54,122 nt of DNA, from positions 1-54,122 of the IMG/VR virus record IMGVR_UViG_3300036830_000174, one strand, 5' to 3'. Below, one piece after another: positions 22,608 to 30,363 of the stretch. The DNA comes from a virus. The position numbers and the translations under genes were made by a program. Below the pieces are notes generated by a model, which saw only the letters and a program-made list of their open reading frames with translations, did no database searches and was not told the DNA's origin. Numbering within the stretch: the stretch's first letter is position 1; each line of letters opens with the position of its first letter.

Positions 22608-23681
22608 ATGGACGCCGTCGCGAACTTCTCCTACACGACGGTCACGGTTGCGCCTTCGCCGGCGGCATCTGGGACATCGCTCACCGTCGGCGATCCCGAA
22701 GTTCTGCCGGTACCGCCCTTCAACGCCGTGGTCTGGCCGGCTGGCGCGCCGATTCCGCTGGCTACGCAGGCCGAGGTCGTGCGCGTGACGGCCGATGCCT
22801 CCGGCGTACTGACGATCGTGCGCGACGCCGAGACGGGCGGGATCACTCGCTCGATCCGCGTCGGCGATCAATTCATGGCTGCGATCACCGCAGGGCTACT
22901 CGAACAGATCGGCTCAGGGGGCGGCGGTGGCGCACTGCTCAAAGCGAGCAACCTGTCGGACCTGGCAAGCGCATCGACAGCGCGTACTAACCTCGGTCTC
23001 GGCACCGCTGCCACGCAACCTAGCTCGGCTTTCGATGCTGCCGGTGCTGCCGCAGCCGCAGCGGCAGCCGCCTTGGCAGCCGCAGAAACAGTAGCCAACG
23101 GCAAGCTCGCCAAAAGCGCGAATCTCAGCGATCTAGCGAGCGCAAGCACGGCTCGAACGAACCTCGGCCTTGGGACCGCAGCTACTCAGGCTGCGAGCGC
23201 CTTTGACAGTGCCGGTGCTGCTGCTGCGGCAGAATCGGCTGCTACCTCGGCGCTGGCCGCAAAGGCTCCCCTAGCCTCTCCAGCCCTCACCGGCTCCCCA
23301 ACGGCGCCGACCCAAACCGCTGGCGACAACTCGACAAAGCTCGCAACGACGGCGTTTGTGGCGAAGGCGATCGAAGCCGTAGTCGCAGCGAATACGCAGA
23401 CGGCCGCATATACGCTCGTGATCGGCGACCTCGGGAAGGTCGTAGAGCTGAACTCAGCCTCGACGGCAGCGGTTACGGTTCCTCCACACTCGAGCGTGGC
23501 GTTTCCTGTCGGGGCGATAATCCCTCTCGCTCAAATCGGAGCCGGCAAACTCGAAGTAAAAGCTGGCGCAGGAGTGACGATCCATAGTTCTAGCTCGCTT
23601 AAGACACGCGCTCAATGGTCCGAAGTAACGCTCCGTCAGCGCGCCGAAAACGAATGGGTGCTTTCCGGGGATCTTGAATGA
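22608..23681 (+). CDS. fibre protein in the head module (head-fibre candidate)
   Basis: The 357-residue product starts at ATG 22608. The N-terminal 100 residues are a beta domain (VANFSYTTVTVAPSPAASGT, EVVRVTADASGVLTIVRDAE) of the type that anchors phage fibres. Two copies of NLSDLASASTARTNLGLGTA (residues about 115-137 and 172-194) flank Ala-rich helices. Next is the fibre repeat ASPALTGSPTAPTQTAGDNS, TKLATTAFVAKAI and a C-terminal beta head (YTLVIGDLGKVVELNSASTA). Tail fibres share these repeats, but the gene lies between capsid and connector genes, so display on the capsid is inferred. Composition is less GC-rich than its neighbours. Confidence 0.75.
   Translation: MDAVANFSYTTVTVAPSPAASGTSLTVGDPEVLPVPPFNAVVWPAGAPIPLATQAEVVRVTADASGVLTIVRDAETGGITRSIRVGDQFMAAITAGLLEQIGSGGGGGALLKASNLSDLASASTARTNLGLGTAATQPSSAFDAAGAAAAAAAAALAAAETVANGKLAKSANLSDLASASTARTNLGLGTAATQAASAFDSAGAAAAAESAATSALAAKAPLASPALTGSPTAPTQTAGDNSTKLATTAFVAKAIEAVVAANTQTAAYTLVIGDLGKVVELNSASTAAVTVPPHSSVAFPVGAIIPLAQIGAGKLEVKAGAGVTIHSSSSLKTRAQWSEVTLRQRAENEWVLSGDLE
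22950..23189 (+). repeat. 23-residue protein repeat, synonymously diverged
   Basis: 22950-23018 and 23121-23189 both encode the same 23 residues (NLSDLASASTARTNLGLGTA plus ATQ), yet 18 of the 23 codons differ. The protein repeat is exact while the DNA repeat is poor. Confidence 0.85.
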
Positions 23682-25204
23682 GCGTTCTTCTCCTCGCACG
23701 TCCGCGGGGAAGGCGGCGAGGGGCCGGCCCGTCTACGCCGGTGCTCGATACGTTCACCCGTACAGAATCGCCGCTGAGCAACAGCGCGAACTGGGTTGGC
23801 TTCCGCCATGAAGGTGCCACGCCGGCGACGGGCGCAACGAATGGGTCGGTGCTTCAGCTAGCTGCAGCGAACCCGTCTATCCGAGGAGCCCTCTGGCACA
23901 CGGTTTTCGCGGCTGCGCAACAGGACGTCTTCTGCGACATCTCGGCGATTGGCTCGAACTGGCTCGAACTCTGGCTCGCGGAGGAATCCGAAACGGCTGG
24001 CTACTCGATCGAAGTCGTGCCGGAAACCGCACCCAAATGCAAATACGTGCTGCTCAAGAATCACACCACCACCCTCGCCACCGTAACGGGCGAACTCGAA
24101 GTAGGCGACTCTCTCTGGCTCAACTACGTGGAAGCGACGGGCATCCTGACGGTATGGCGCAAGCACGCAGGCGTGTGGGCGAAGGTCACTGAATTCACCG
24201 ACACAACTCCTCTGAAACACGGTGGACGCATCGGGTTCGCGGCTCGATGCAACACGGCCGAATGGCAGCTCGACAACTTCGGCGGCGGTGGCGAAGCCGT
24301 AGTGGAAAGCGTCGCAAAGGGCTTCTCAACGAACTCAGACTTTGAATCAGCAGCATCCGCTGCCGCCTACGCGCTAGCCAGCCCAACCTATTGCCGCGTT
24401 GGGTTCGCCATCGGCGCGAGTGCCGCAGAAGTCGCGGCCGCTACGACGTTCTTCAACAACAAAGGCATCAGTTGCATCCCGATGGCAGGGGCTTCGGGAC
24501 GAATTGCAACATCGGCCGAGGCCAAAGCGCTGAAAGCATGGGCCGAAGCGATCGTGACAAAAGGTGGTCAGTTCATCGAGTTCGAGAACGAGACGAACTA
24601 CCAGATCGAAAACACGAAGGCCAACGGCAAGATTTACGGCGAACGTGCCAAAGAAGTTGGCGAAGCGATCAACGGGACCGGAGTCAAGGTACTCGTACAG
24701 GGCTCCGACGCCGGTAAAGGCGGAGCGCAGGTCTGGCTTGAAGGCGTGCTCGAAGGTTGGCCGAAATGCTGGGAACACCCGGCGTTCGGCGGCTGGACGA
24801 TTCATCCCTACCCGGGCCAGAAGAAATCCGGGCTGACCGACGAATTCGGCCTGCTCATGACCAAACGGATGATGACGGCACTGGAAGAAGCGGGCGACAC
24901 GACTTCGCATATCTGCGCAACAGAGTGGGGCGAGACGTGTACGGCCAACGGCCGCAAACTGAACTCCGAACAGGAATTCAACTACGAACAGGCCGCCAAA
25001 GTGCTCGAAGAACATCATGTACTTCTGGCGAGTGCCGCGAAAGGCCGATTGTTCATGCTGCTGCTCTTCCAGCCGCACGATCAGAAAGAAGACAACGGCA
25101 CGAGCGAAGAACGCGAATGGTTCTTCGGTGCTATGACGAACACCGGCGCGACCAAGGGCTCGTTCACGACGTTCGTTCAGAAGTGGCTGAAAGGCGAAGC
25201 GTGA
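23678..25204 (+). CDS. clan GH-A-like glycoside hydrolase with N-terminal lectin-like domain
   Basis: The 508-residue product starts at ATG 23678 (ATGA overlap with the fibre gene). Residues about 20-205 look like a concanavalin/laminin-G-type sandwich (DTFTRTESPLSNSANWVGFR ... GGRIGFAARCNTAEWQLDNF). Residues 215-508 look like a TIM barrel. FIEFENETNY after a strand places the likely acid/base Glu305, GGWTIHPYP fits a barrel strand, and CATEWGET places the likely nucleophile Glu416, as in GH5/GH39-type enzymes. It probably cleaves a surface polysaccharide during adsorption or release. The substrate is unknown. Glu codons are mostly GAA, unlike the portal region, suggesting separate origin. 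Confidence 0.72.
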   Translation: MSVLLLARPRGRRRGAGPSTPVLDTFTRTESPLSNSANWVGFRHEGATPATGATNGSVLQLAAANPSIRGALWHTVFAAAQQDVFCDISAIGSNWLELWLAEESETAGYSIEVVPETAPKCKYVLLKNHTTTLATVTGELEVGDSLWLNYVEATGILTVWRKHAGVWAKVTEFTDTTPLKHGGRIGFAARCNTAEWQLDNFGGGGEAVVESVAKGFSTNSDFESAASAAAYALASPTYCRVGFAIGASAAEVAAATTFFNNKGISCIPMAGASGRIATSAEAKALKAWAEAIVTKGGQFIEFENETNYQIENTKANGKIYGERAKEVGEAINGTGVKVLVQGSDAGKGGAQVWLEGVLEGWPKCWEHPAFGGWTIHPYPGQKKSGLTDEFGLLMTKRMMTALEEAGDTTSHICATEWGETCTANGRKLNSEQEFNYEQAAKVLEEHHVLLASAAKGRLFMLLLFQPHDQKEDNGTSEEREWFFGAMTNTGATKGSFTTFVQKWLKGEA

Positions 25205-25218
25205 GTCGCCTAGGCGAC
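25205..25218. promoter_or_regulatory. 14-bp perfect palindrome
   Basis: GTCGCCTAGGCGAC is perfectly palindromic and lies in the 45-bp gap between the glycosidase stop and the connector gene, 16 bp before a TAGACT. It is a plausible operator or short hairpin. Confidence 0.45.
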
Positions 25219-25233
25219 AACCGCCTCGGAGCC

Positions 25234-25249
25234 TAGACTCGGAAAGCCC
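25234..25249 (+). promoter_or_regulatory. possible -10 element before the connector gene
   Basis: TAGACT (25234-25239) lies 10 bp before GTG 25250, without a GGTTTG-like box. The GTG has no good ribosome-binding site (only GGAAAG), which favours a short or absent leader. Confidence 0.35.
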
Positions 25250-25771
25250 GTGGAACTCCCGACCCCCGAAGCGCTCCGACAGTTCAGTTCCGTGCTCACG
25301 GCGCGGCTCCCGGAGGACGGCGGCGCGAACGACGCCTACCTGACGCGCGCCGCGAGCGTCGAGGGCCCGCTCGTCGCGCGCATGACGGGACGGAAAATCG
25401 GCTTCCCCAAGATGCCCGGGCACAAAGTCGAGGAATGGCTCGAACCAATCGCCGTCAACGTGATCGCGCTGCGCATCGAGCGCTCGGTGATTCTCGGCTT
25501 CAAGGCGAAGACGCGCCAGGCGACCGTCGAGGGCGCGCGTCTCTCGAGCTTCTCCGCCGGCCCGTACTCCGAGAGCTACCAGCCGATGGCGGCCGAGTTC
25601 TCCGGCCACGTGCTCGACCCCGACCGCGCGATCCATGACCTGCTGTGGGAGCTCTGCACCGAAGAAAAGCGCGGATGGTGGCGCGCGTACTGGGGCGGCT
25701 ACAACGTGCCCGCCGGCGCGGCGCAGTCGGTCCCGTGGGCGCTGCCCGGGCGCGTGCGGCAGGGGTACTAG
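25250..25771 (+). CDS. head-tail connector protein
   Basis: The 173-residue product starts at GTG 25250. Helical segments with AYLTRAASVEGPLVARMTGR, EPIAVNVIALRIERSVI and LSSFSAGPYSESY match the Ad1/gp6-like head-tail connectors. These stack under the portal and often contain the 'gxxlxsfxaGpySxsY' motif. The C-terminal part (HDLLWELCTEEKRGWWRAYW) is less typical. It opens the connector block. Confidence 0.72.
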   Translation: MELPTPEALRQFSSVLTARLPEDGGANDAYLTRAASVEGPLVARMTGRKIGFPKMPGHKVEEWLEPIAVNVIALRIERSVILGFKAKTRQATVEGARLSSFSAGPYSESYQPMAAEFSGHVLDPDRAIHDLLWELCTEEKRGWWRAYWGGYNVPAGAAQSVPWALPGRVRQGY

Positions 25772-25774
25772 GCC

Positions 25775-26176
25775 GTGCCGCTCTCGAGCGTCACCGAACA
25801 CACCGTCACGCCTCTCACCGAGAACGCCTCGGGCAACTACATCGAGGGCGAGGCCGATGTCACGCTCGAGCGCGGCCGTCCGTTCCCCGGCGTGCTGTTC
25901 CTGCCGGCGACGCAGCAGCTCAACCGCATGGGCCGCCAGGTCACGAAGCCGACGCTGATGTACGAAACGAGCCAGGAAGATGACGAGGGCGAATTCGTCG
26001 CGATACTGCGCTCGGGTGATCGCGTCGGGATCGTCGCCGAAGAGCAGAACATCGCGCAGGGCCTCGACCCCGCCGCCGAGCTCGTGTGGGTCGTCGACGG
26101 CACGCCGCAGCCGCTCGGCCGTCCGGGCGATGAACCGAAGGCGATCATGGTCGCCGTGCGAGCGGTGGAGGACTGA
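25775..26176 (+). CDS. putative head-closure protein
   Basis: The 133-residue product starts at GTG 25775, three bases after the previous stop. It is predicted mostly beta (GRPFPGVLFLPATQQLNRMG, EGEFVAILRSGDRVGIVAEE, AELVWVVDGTPQPLG), which fits a stopper or head-closure barrel, and it is in the expected place between connector and gp10-like genes. No specific family is recognised. Confidence 0.55.
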   Translation: MPLSSVTEHTVTPLTENASGNYIEGEADVTLERGRPFPGVLFLPATQQLNRMGRQVTKPTLMYETSQEDDEGEFVAILRSGDRVGIVAEEQNIAQGLDPAAELVWVVDGTPQPLGRPGDEPKAIMVAVRAVED

Positions 26177-26430
26177 TGGAGGGGCGCCAGCTGCCCGACG
26201 GCGAGATAGCTGGCGAGGCGTGCTTCGAGCCGGGCGTCTACGGCCGCATCAAGGAGAACGGCGACTGGTACGCGTGCACGCCGCCGGGGATGCTCGCGAA
26301 CCTTGCCGGGCACGACGTCGTCGAGCACGATGACGGCACGATCACCGCGAGCCCTTCGATTCTCGTCGGCGACGGCACCGGCCGCCAGTGGCACGGCTAC
26401 CTCGAGCGCGGCGTCTGGCGGAGCTGCTGA
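26176..26430 (+). CDS. small unknown protein, DUF6527-like
   Basis: The 84-residue product starts at ATG 26176 (one-base overlap). It contains PSILVGDGTGRQWHGYLERG, which recalls the DUF6527 ending (S-x-WHG-L-G), and two Cys (EACFEPG, YACTPPG). Such proteins are common but unexplained in phages. Probably not essential to the connector. Confidence 0.55.
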   Translation: MEGRQLPDGEIAGEACFEPGVYGRIKENGDWYACTPPGMLANLAGHDVVEHDDGTITASPSILVGDGTGRQWHGYLERGVWRSC

Positions 26431-26432
26431 GC

Positions 26433-26987
26433 GTGGGCTATACGCAGGTCGGCGACCTCGAGGCGATGTTCGCCGTCGAGCCGTGGGAGCGCTGCGCCGA
26501 ACGGATCACTAGGCGCTGCGGCGATCGCCTGCTCGAGCTGGCGCGCGCGTACACGCCGATCGCCGTCGTGGACCCCGAAGAGCAGTTCGCGCGCGGGCGC
26601 GTGCCGGGCACGCTCAAGGAGAAATGGCGCATCGGCGAGGTGCGACTGCTCGGCACCGGGCACTTGGAGGTCGTCATCGAGAACAACGACCCGATCGCGC
26701 GCTACGTCGAGTATCCGACCAAACCGCACACGATCCGTCCGAAAGCCGACCGCCAGGCCGCCAGCGTGGTCGAGACGCGCAAGCCGCGCGGCACCCTGCA
26801 GGACGGGCGCGCGCATCTGCGCTTCAAGGTCGGCGGCCGCGTGGTCTACGCCCGCGAAGTGCATCACCCCGGCACGCACGGCGCGTTCATGCTCACGCGC
26901 GCGCTGGCGACGCTCGCCACGGAGTGGCCATCGATCGCGCGCGAGGAGATTGCGCGTACGGCGTCAGAGGTAGGCTCGACGCTGTGA
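26433..26987 (+). CDS. HK97 gp10-like tail-completion protein
   Basis: The 184-residue product starts at GTG 26433, two bases after the previous stop. A long N-terminal helix (WERCAERITRRCGDRLLELA) is followed by ARYVEYPTKPHTIRPK and RFKVGGRVVYAREVHHPGTH and a C-terminal helix. This 'vEyG-xxph-I-P ... v-HPGt' order is typical of gp10-like neck proteins of long-tailed phages. The position between connectors and sheath agrees. Confidence 0.75.
   Translation: MGYTQVGDLEAMFAVEPWERCAERITRRCGDRLLELARAYTPIAVVDPEEQFARGRVPGTLKEKWRIGEVRLLGTGHLEVVIENNDPIARYVEYPTKPHTIRPKADRQAASVVETRKPRGTLQDGRAHLRFKVGGRVVYAREVHHPGTHGAFMLTRALATLATEWPSIAREEIARTASEVGSTL
26947..26983 (+). promoter_or_regulatory. weak late-type promoter candidate (15-bp spacer)
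   Basis: AGATTGCGC (26947-26955), 15 bp, TAGGCT (26971-26976), 7 bp, GTG 26984. The box is partial and the spacer 2 bp longer than in the main set. It is within coding sequence. Confidence 0.35.
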
Positions 26988-27619
26988 GCGCGGCCAACAC
27001 GCAGAACGACGCGCACATGAGCCTGCGGCGCTGGGCGGCGCTGATTCTCGGCAACACGCTCGCCGGCAACCCGTGGACCGTCGTCACGCAGGAACAGGCC
27101 GTGCCCGACGAGAGGCGCCCGGTCGCCGTCGTTGCGCCCGCGACCGAGCTCACGGTGCTGTTCGCTCGCCAGACGCCGGTCGCCGGCGACGTGCGCGTGC
27201 AACAGGGGCTCGTCGTCACGGCCTACACGGAGATGACCGACGGCGAGGGCAACGCTCTCTCCACGCGCGCCGCGCGCCGGCGAGCGACCGAAGTCGCTGA
27301 CCTGCTGATGAACGGCCTGCTGATTGGCTTGGAAGACGACGACGGCTCGGCGCTGTGCGGCCCGATGGACATTCCGATCTACGACTACGACGGCGTAGCG
27401 GTCGAGGGACCGGAACGCGGGCCGGGTCCGAACAGGCCGTACGGCATGATGGAGGCCCTGTCCTCGAGTTCCGAGCCGATCCCCGACCCAGACGATGACC
27501 GCCGCTGGACTGTCGTGCTGAACCTCCGTCTGGCGTGGTGGCGAGCAGGTCGCGCGCGCGCCGGCGGACCGCCTCCTCCGCAGACGGGCTCGATGCCTGC
27601 CACGTGGGTCGGACCCTAG
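26984..27619 (+). CDS. putative tail terminator or neck protein
   Basis: The 211-residue product starts at GTG 26984 (GTGA overlap). It has a helix SLRRWAALILGNTL, strand ATELTVLFARQTP, then RVQQGLVVTAYTEMTDGEGN with a helix AARRRATEVADLLMNGLLIG and a strand WTVVLNLRLAWWRAG. This fits the strand-helix layout of tail terminators, and the gene lies just upstream of the sheath. The Pro-rich C-terminus is disordered. No exact family is recognised. Confidence 0.58.
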   Translation: MSAANTQNDAHMSLRRWAALILGNTLAGNPWTVVTQEQAVPDERRPVAVVAPATELTVLFARQTPVAGDVRVQQGLVVTAYTEMTDGEGNALSTRAARRRATEVADLLMNGLLIGLEDDDGSALCGPMDIPIYDYDGVAVEGPERGPGPNRPYGMMEALSSSSEPIPDPDDDRRWTVVLNLRLAWWRAGRARAGGPPPPQTGSMPATWVGP

Positions 27620-27632
27620 GCGGATCGCTTAC

Positions 27633-27668
27633 GGTTTGCCCTCGCGGTCGGCGGTACGATGCCGCGCG
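27633..27668 (+). promoter_or_regulatory. late-type leaderless promoter
   Basis: GGTTTGCCC (27633-27641), 13 bp, TACGAT (27655-27660), 8 bp, ATG 27669. It lies in the intergenic gap before the sheath operon and would drive sheath, tube and chaperones. Confidence 0.72.
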
Positions 27669-28004
27669 ATGAGCGAGACGTCCACTGAGCAGGCGAAGCC
27701 GGGCAGCGGCCCGGACCGCGGGAAGGCCGCCACTCCGCCCGCAGCGCCGCCCGCCACTCCGCCCGCAGCGTCCCCGGATCCCGCGCCGGAGGGACCGCAG
27801 GAGTTCACCATCTCCAAGCTCGTCCAGCGCGCCGAGTCGCTGCTCGAAGTTTCGCCGCATGTCGTCGTGGCTGCGCTACACGATGTCGAGGCCGATGCGA
27901 CGCTCACGCTCGACGACGCCAAGCAGCGCGTCGAGGGCTACCTCGAGCACGTCGAGGTACGCGACGGCCGCGAGCCGCAGCCTGAGCAGGGGGCGAGTTC
28001 GTGA
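27669..28004 (+). CDS. Pro/Ala-rich protein before the sheath gene
   Basis: The 111-residue product starts at ATG 27669, set by the late-type promoter. Residues 1-45 are Pro/Ala-rich and disordered. Residues 50-100 (EFTISKLVQRAESLLEVSPH; TLTLDDAKQRVEGYLEHVEV) form a small helical domain. Similar proteins precede actinophage sheath genes. It may aid tail assembly; function unknown. Confidence 0.6.
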   Translation: MSETSTEQAKPGSGPDRGKAATPPAAPPATPPAASPDPAPEGPQEFTISKLVQRAESLLEVSPHVVVAALHDVEADATLTLDDAKQRVEGYLEHVEVRDGREPQPEQGASS

Positions 28005-29479
28005 GCAGCGGGACCTTCGTCAAGCCGGTGCTGCCGGGCTCGGCGATCACCTTCGTCGGGCAGGCGATACAGCGCGTCGCGCCGTCCTTCGCCGATGTCG
28101 TCGCGCTGCCCGTGACGCACACGTGGGGCCCGGTGAACGAACCGACGCTGCTCGAACGGTTCTCCGACTGGGAAGAGATCTTCGGTCCCGACGAATCGGA
28201 GGGACGGCGCGCGGTCCTTCAGGCATTCGCAGGCTCGAATCTCCCCGGCCGCGGCGGAGCCGGCGGCGTCTACGTTTCGCGCCTCGCGGGCTCGGGAGTC
28301 GCGAAGTCGGCGATCGCACTCACGAACACAAAATCCGCCGAAGTGGCGCTGAAACTGAAAGCGGTCTACAACGGCACCGCTGGCAACCAGATTTCTGTCG
28401 AGGTCGAGCACGACCCGAACACCGCTGGCAACGACCTGCTGATCGTCTTCTTCCGCGGCATCGAACGCGAGAGCTACAGCTACCTCGCGACGAACATCAA
28501 AGAACTCGGCGAACAGATCGAAAAACTGTCGGCGCTGCTCGATGTCGAAGGCTCGGTCATCACCGGCACGGGCCTCACGCAGATTTCCACGACGGCGCTC
28601 ACCGGCGGCAACGACGGACTGACACTGACGGGCACGCAGTACACGAACTTCCTGAACTCGATGAGCTTCCGCCCGTTCAGCCTGATCGCCTACGACGGCA
28701 CAGAATCGGCGATCATCCTGCAGTTCAACGCGTGGCAGAAGGAACAAGCCGCAGCCTTCCGGCCGGTCATGTTCTTCTGCGGGGGTGCCACTGGCGACAC
28801 GGTCTCCGCAGCCGCGACGCGCGCCAGCGAACTCGCTGACCCGCACGCAGTCACGCTCGGCGTCGGCGAATACTTCGATGACCTGCTGCAGCGGACGCTG
28901 AGCACGGCCGAACTCGCACCGCGCCTCGCTGGCATCTGCGCCGCGCGCGGGCAGAAGGCGAGCCTGACCTTCGCCGACCTCGGTGGCCTGCACGCCGTCG
29001 GCTCCACAGCACCCAGCGAGTCGCAGCTCGCCGTGCTGATGGAAAAGGGCGTGACAGCGATCCGCCAGACCGAGGACCCGGAAACGGACCTCATCATCTC
29101 CAAGGGCGTCACGACGTTCACGTCGAAGACGACCGAAGGCAAACCCTACGAAGTGTTCAGCGACCCGCGGCTCGTCCGCGTCATGGACCTGTTCATCCGC
29201 CGGATGAAGCTGTGGGGCGACGAGAACATCATCGGTGACACGACAGTCACCGACGACTCGCGCGCGAGCGTCCGGGCGCAGGGCAACAAGGAACTGGAAA
29301 AGCTCAAGGACGAAGGGCTGATCCTGCCGGAAGATAAGACGGCCGACCCGCCGGTGCCCGCGCCGTTCATCGCGACACCGTCCCCGGAAGTCGGCCTGCT
29401 CGACGCGATCCCCTTCAACTTCGGCTGGCAGTTCGCGCGGACCGCCAACTACATCATCGGCAACGGAGTCGTGAAATAA
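28001..29479 (+). CDS. contractile tail sheath protein
   Basis: The 492-residue product starts at GTG 28001 (GTGA overlap). The N-terminus FVKPVLPGSAITFVGQA, followed by PVTHTWGPVNEPTLLERFSD and FAGSNLPGRGGAGGVYVSRL, is typical of sheath proteins. Further on are ALTGGNDGLTLTGTQYTNFL and the conserved C-terminal domain VMEKGVTAIRQT-type region (MEKGVTAIRQTEDPETDLII; DPRLVRVMDLFIRRMKLWG), ending NFGWQFARTANYIIG. This protein forms the contractile outer tail and defines the virus as a myovirus. Glu codons shift to GAA after about 28.3 kb. Confidence 0.92.
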   Translation: MSSGTFVKPVLPGSAITFVGQAIQRVAPSFADVVALPVTHTWGPVNEPTLLERFSDWEEIFGPDESEGRRAVLQAFAGSNLPGRGGAGGVYVSRLAGSGVAKSAIALTNTKSAEVALKLKAVYNGTAGNQISVEVEHDPNTAGNDLLIVFFRGIERESYSYLATNIKELGEQIEKLSALLDVEGSVITGTGLTQISTTALTGGNDGLTLTGTQYTNFLNSMSFRPFSLIAYDGTESAIILQFNAWQKEQAAAFRPVMFFCGGATGDTVSAAATRASELADPHAVTLGVGEYFDDLLQRTLSTAELAPRLAGICAARGQKASLTFADLGGLHAVGSTAPSESQLAVLMEKGVTAIRQTEDPETDLIISKGVTTFTSKTTEGKPYEVFSDPRLVRVMDLFIRRMKLWGDENIIGDTTVTDDSRASVRAQGNKELEKLKDEGLILPEDKTADPPVPAPFIATPSPEVGLLDAIPFNFGWQFARTANYIIGNGVVK

Positions 29480-29482
29480 GCC

Positions 29483-29986
29483 ATGCCCGGTGTAGGCCCC
29501 ACTTCTAGCCTTCCGCCCGCCGCACGCCGGCGCGGCCGCTCCGGCACCGCCTGGCGCGAAGGCAACATGCTCGGCGAGGTGACGCAGGTCAACTGGGACG
29601 TCACCCTGCAGCAGATCGACGTGCCGCTCGCCGGCTCGTGGCGCAACGGCCAGACGGCTGGCCTCGAGACGCGCACGGGCACCTTGCAGCACCAGGACGT
29701 CGACGACCGTTTCAAGCTCGAGGTGTGGAACTACATACAGGCGCGTCGAAACGGCGACCGCTCGGCGCACCCCCCGATCTTCGACCTCGTCGTCGTCATC
29801 GACGACATCGGCGCGCCGCAGGCCACACGGTGGATGCTGCAGGAATGCCAGCTCTACACCTACTCTGGCGGCTACTCGAACGAAGACGACCTCATCACTC
29901 GCCAGATCCCGTTCTCGTTCGTGGACGACCGCCCGCTGGACGCCTACGAATACGGCGGCTCCGGCATCGTCGTTACCGAACGCTGA
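29483..29986 (+). CDS. tail tube protein
   Basis: The 167-residue product starts at ATG 29483, three bases after the sheath stop, the standard order. It is a beta-rich tube subunit with GEVTQVNWDVTLQQIDVPLA, a loop DRFKLEVWNYIQARRNG, strand IFDLVVVIDDIGAPQATRWM and LQECQLYTYSGGYSNEDDLI. This resembles XkdM/T4 gp19-type tubes. An N-terminal Pro/Arg-rich arm is predicted disordered. Confidence 0.85.
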   Translation: MPGVGPTSSLPPAARRRGRSGTAWREGNMLGEVTQVNWDVTLQQIDVPLAGSWRNGQTAGLETRTGTLQHQDVDDRFKLEVWNYIQARRNGDRSAHPPIFDLVVVIDDIGAPQATRWMLQECQLYTYSGGYSNEDDLITRQIPFSFVDDRPLDAYEYGGSGIVVTER

Positions 29987-30000
29987 GGCGGCGTGCCCCC

Positions 30001-30363
30001 GTGGTCTTCGACTACGAGGCGGCGTGGAGCGATCTTCTCCACCTTCTCGCCTCCGATCCCCGTCCGAACTGGTCAGCGCGCCAGTTGCGCGATCACATGG
30101 GGCTCATCCTCGACCGGCGGCGCGTCAACGAGGCGGCGCTACCCGGTCTACTGCGCCTGCACGGCGTGCAGCTCGACACTCACTTGCAGGTCCAACCGGG
30201 CGATGCGTCCCCCACTCCACCGGCGATCGGACATGCCGGCGCGACGGTCTCGGGCGATCGTTCCCAAACGATGACACCAGGAGGTAGTCACGATGGCGGA
30301 GAGCGAGAAGGACACGCAGGCCAGGATCGCGGAGGCGCACGCGCGCCCCGCGTCGTCGCCTAG
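30001..30363 (+). CDS. unknown protein between tube and chaperone
   Basis: The 120-residue frame starts at GTG 30001. The first 60 residues look real (VVFDYEAAWSDLLHLLASDP, NWSARQLRDHMGLILDRRRV, NEAALPGLLRLHGVQLDTH), a small helical domain. The last 45 residues are low complexity and overlap the chaperone gene by 71 bp. The overlap is unusually long for this genome, so the true gene may have ended earlier. It could be an extra assembly chaperone. Confidence 0.55.
   Translation: MVFDYEAAWSDLLHLLASDPRPNWSARQLRDHMGLILDRRRVNEAALPGLLRLHGVQLDTHLQVQPGDASPTPPAIGHAGATVSGDRSQTMTPGGSHDGGEREGHAGQDRGGARAPRVVA
30257..30286 (+). promoter_or_regulatory. hairpin and strong ribosome-binding site before the chaperone
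   Basis: ATCGTT/AACGAT (30257-30272) forms a 6-bp hairpin with a 4-base loop just before AGGAGGT (30279-30285), seven bases from ATG 30293. It may tune translation of the chaperone independently of the overlapping upstream gene. Confidence 0.4.

Noticed and set aside
24374-25801. Long minus-strand frame opposite the glycosidase
   Set aside because: It spans a gene end and a regulatory gap and its translation has no natural protein features, so it is a shadow of the plus-strand gene.
27938-29770. Long minus-strand reading frame opposite the sheath and tube genes
   Set aside because: It is antisense to two confidently identified structural genes; long antisense frames are common in GC-rich codon-biased DNA, and the product lacks recognisable features.
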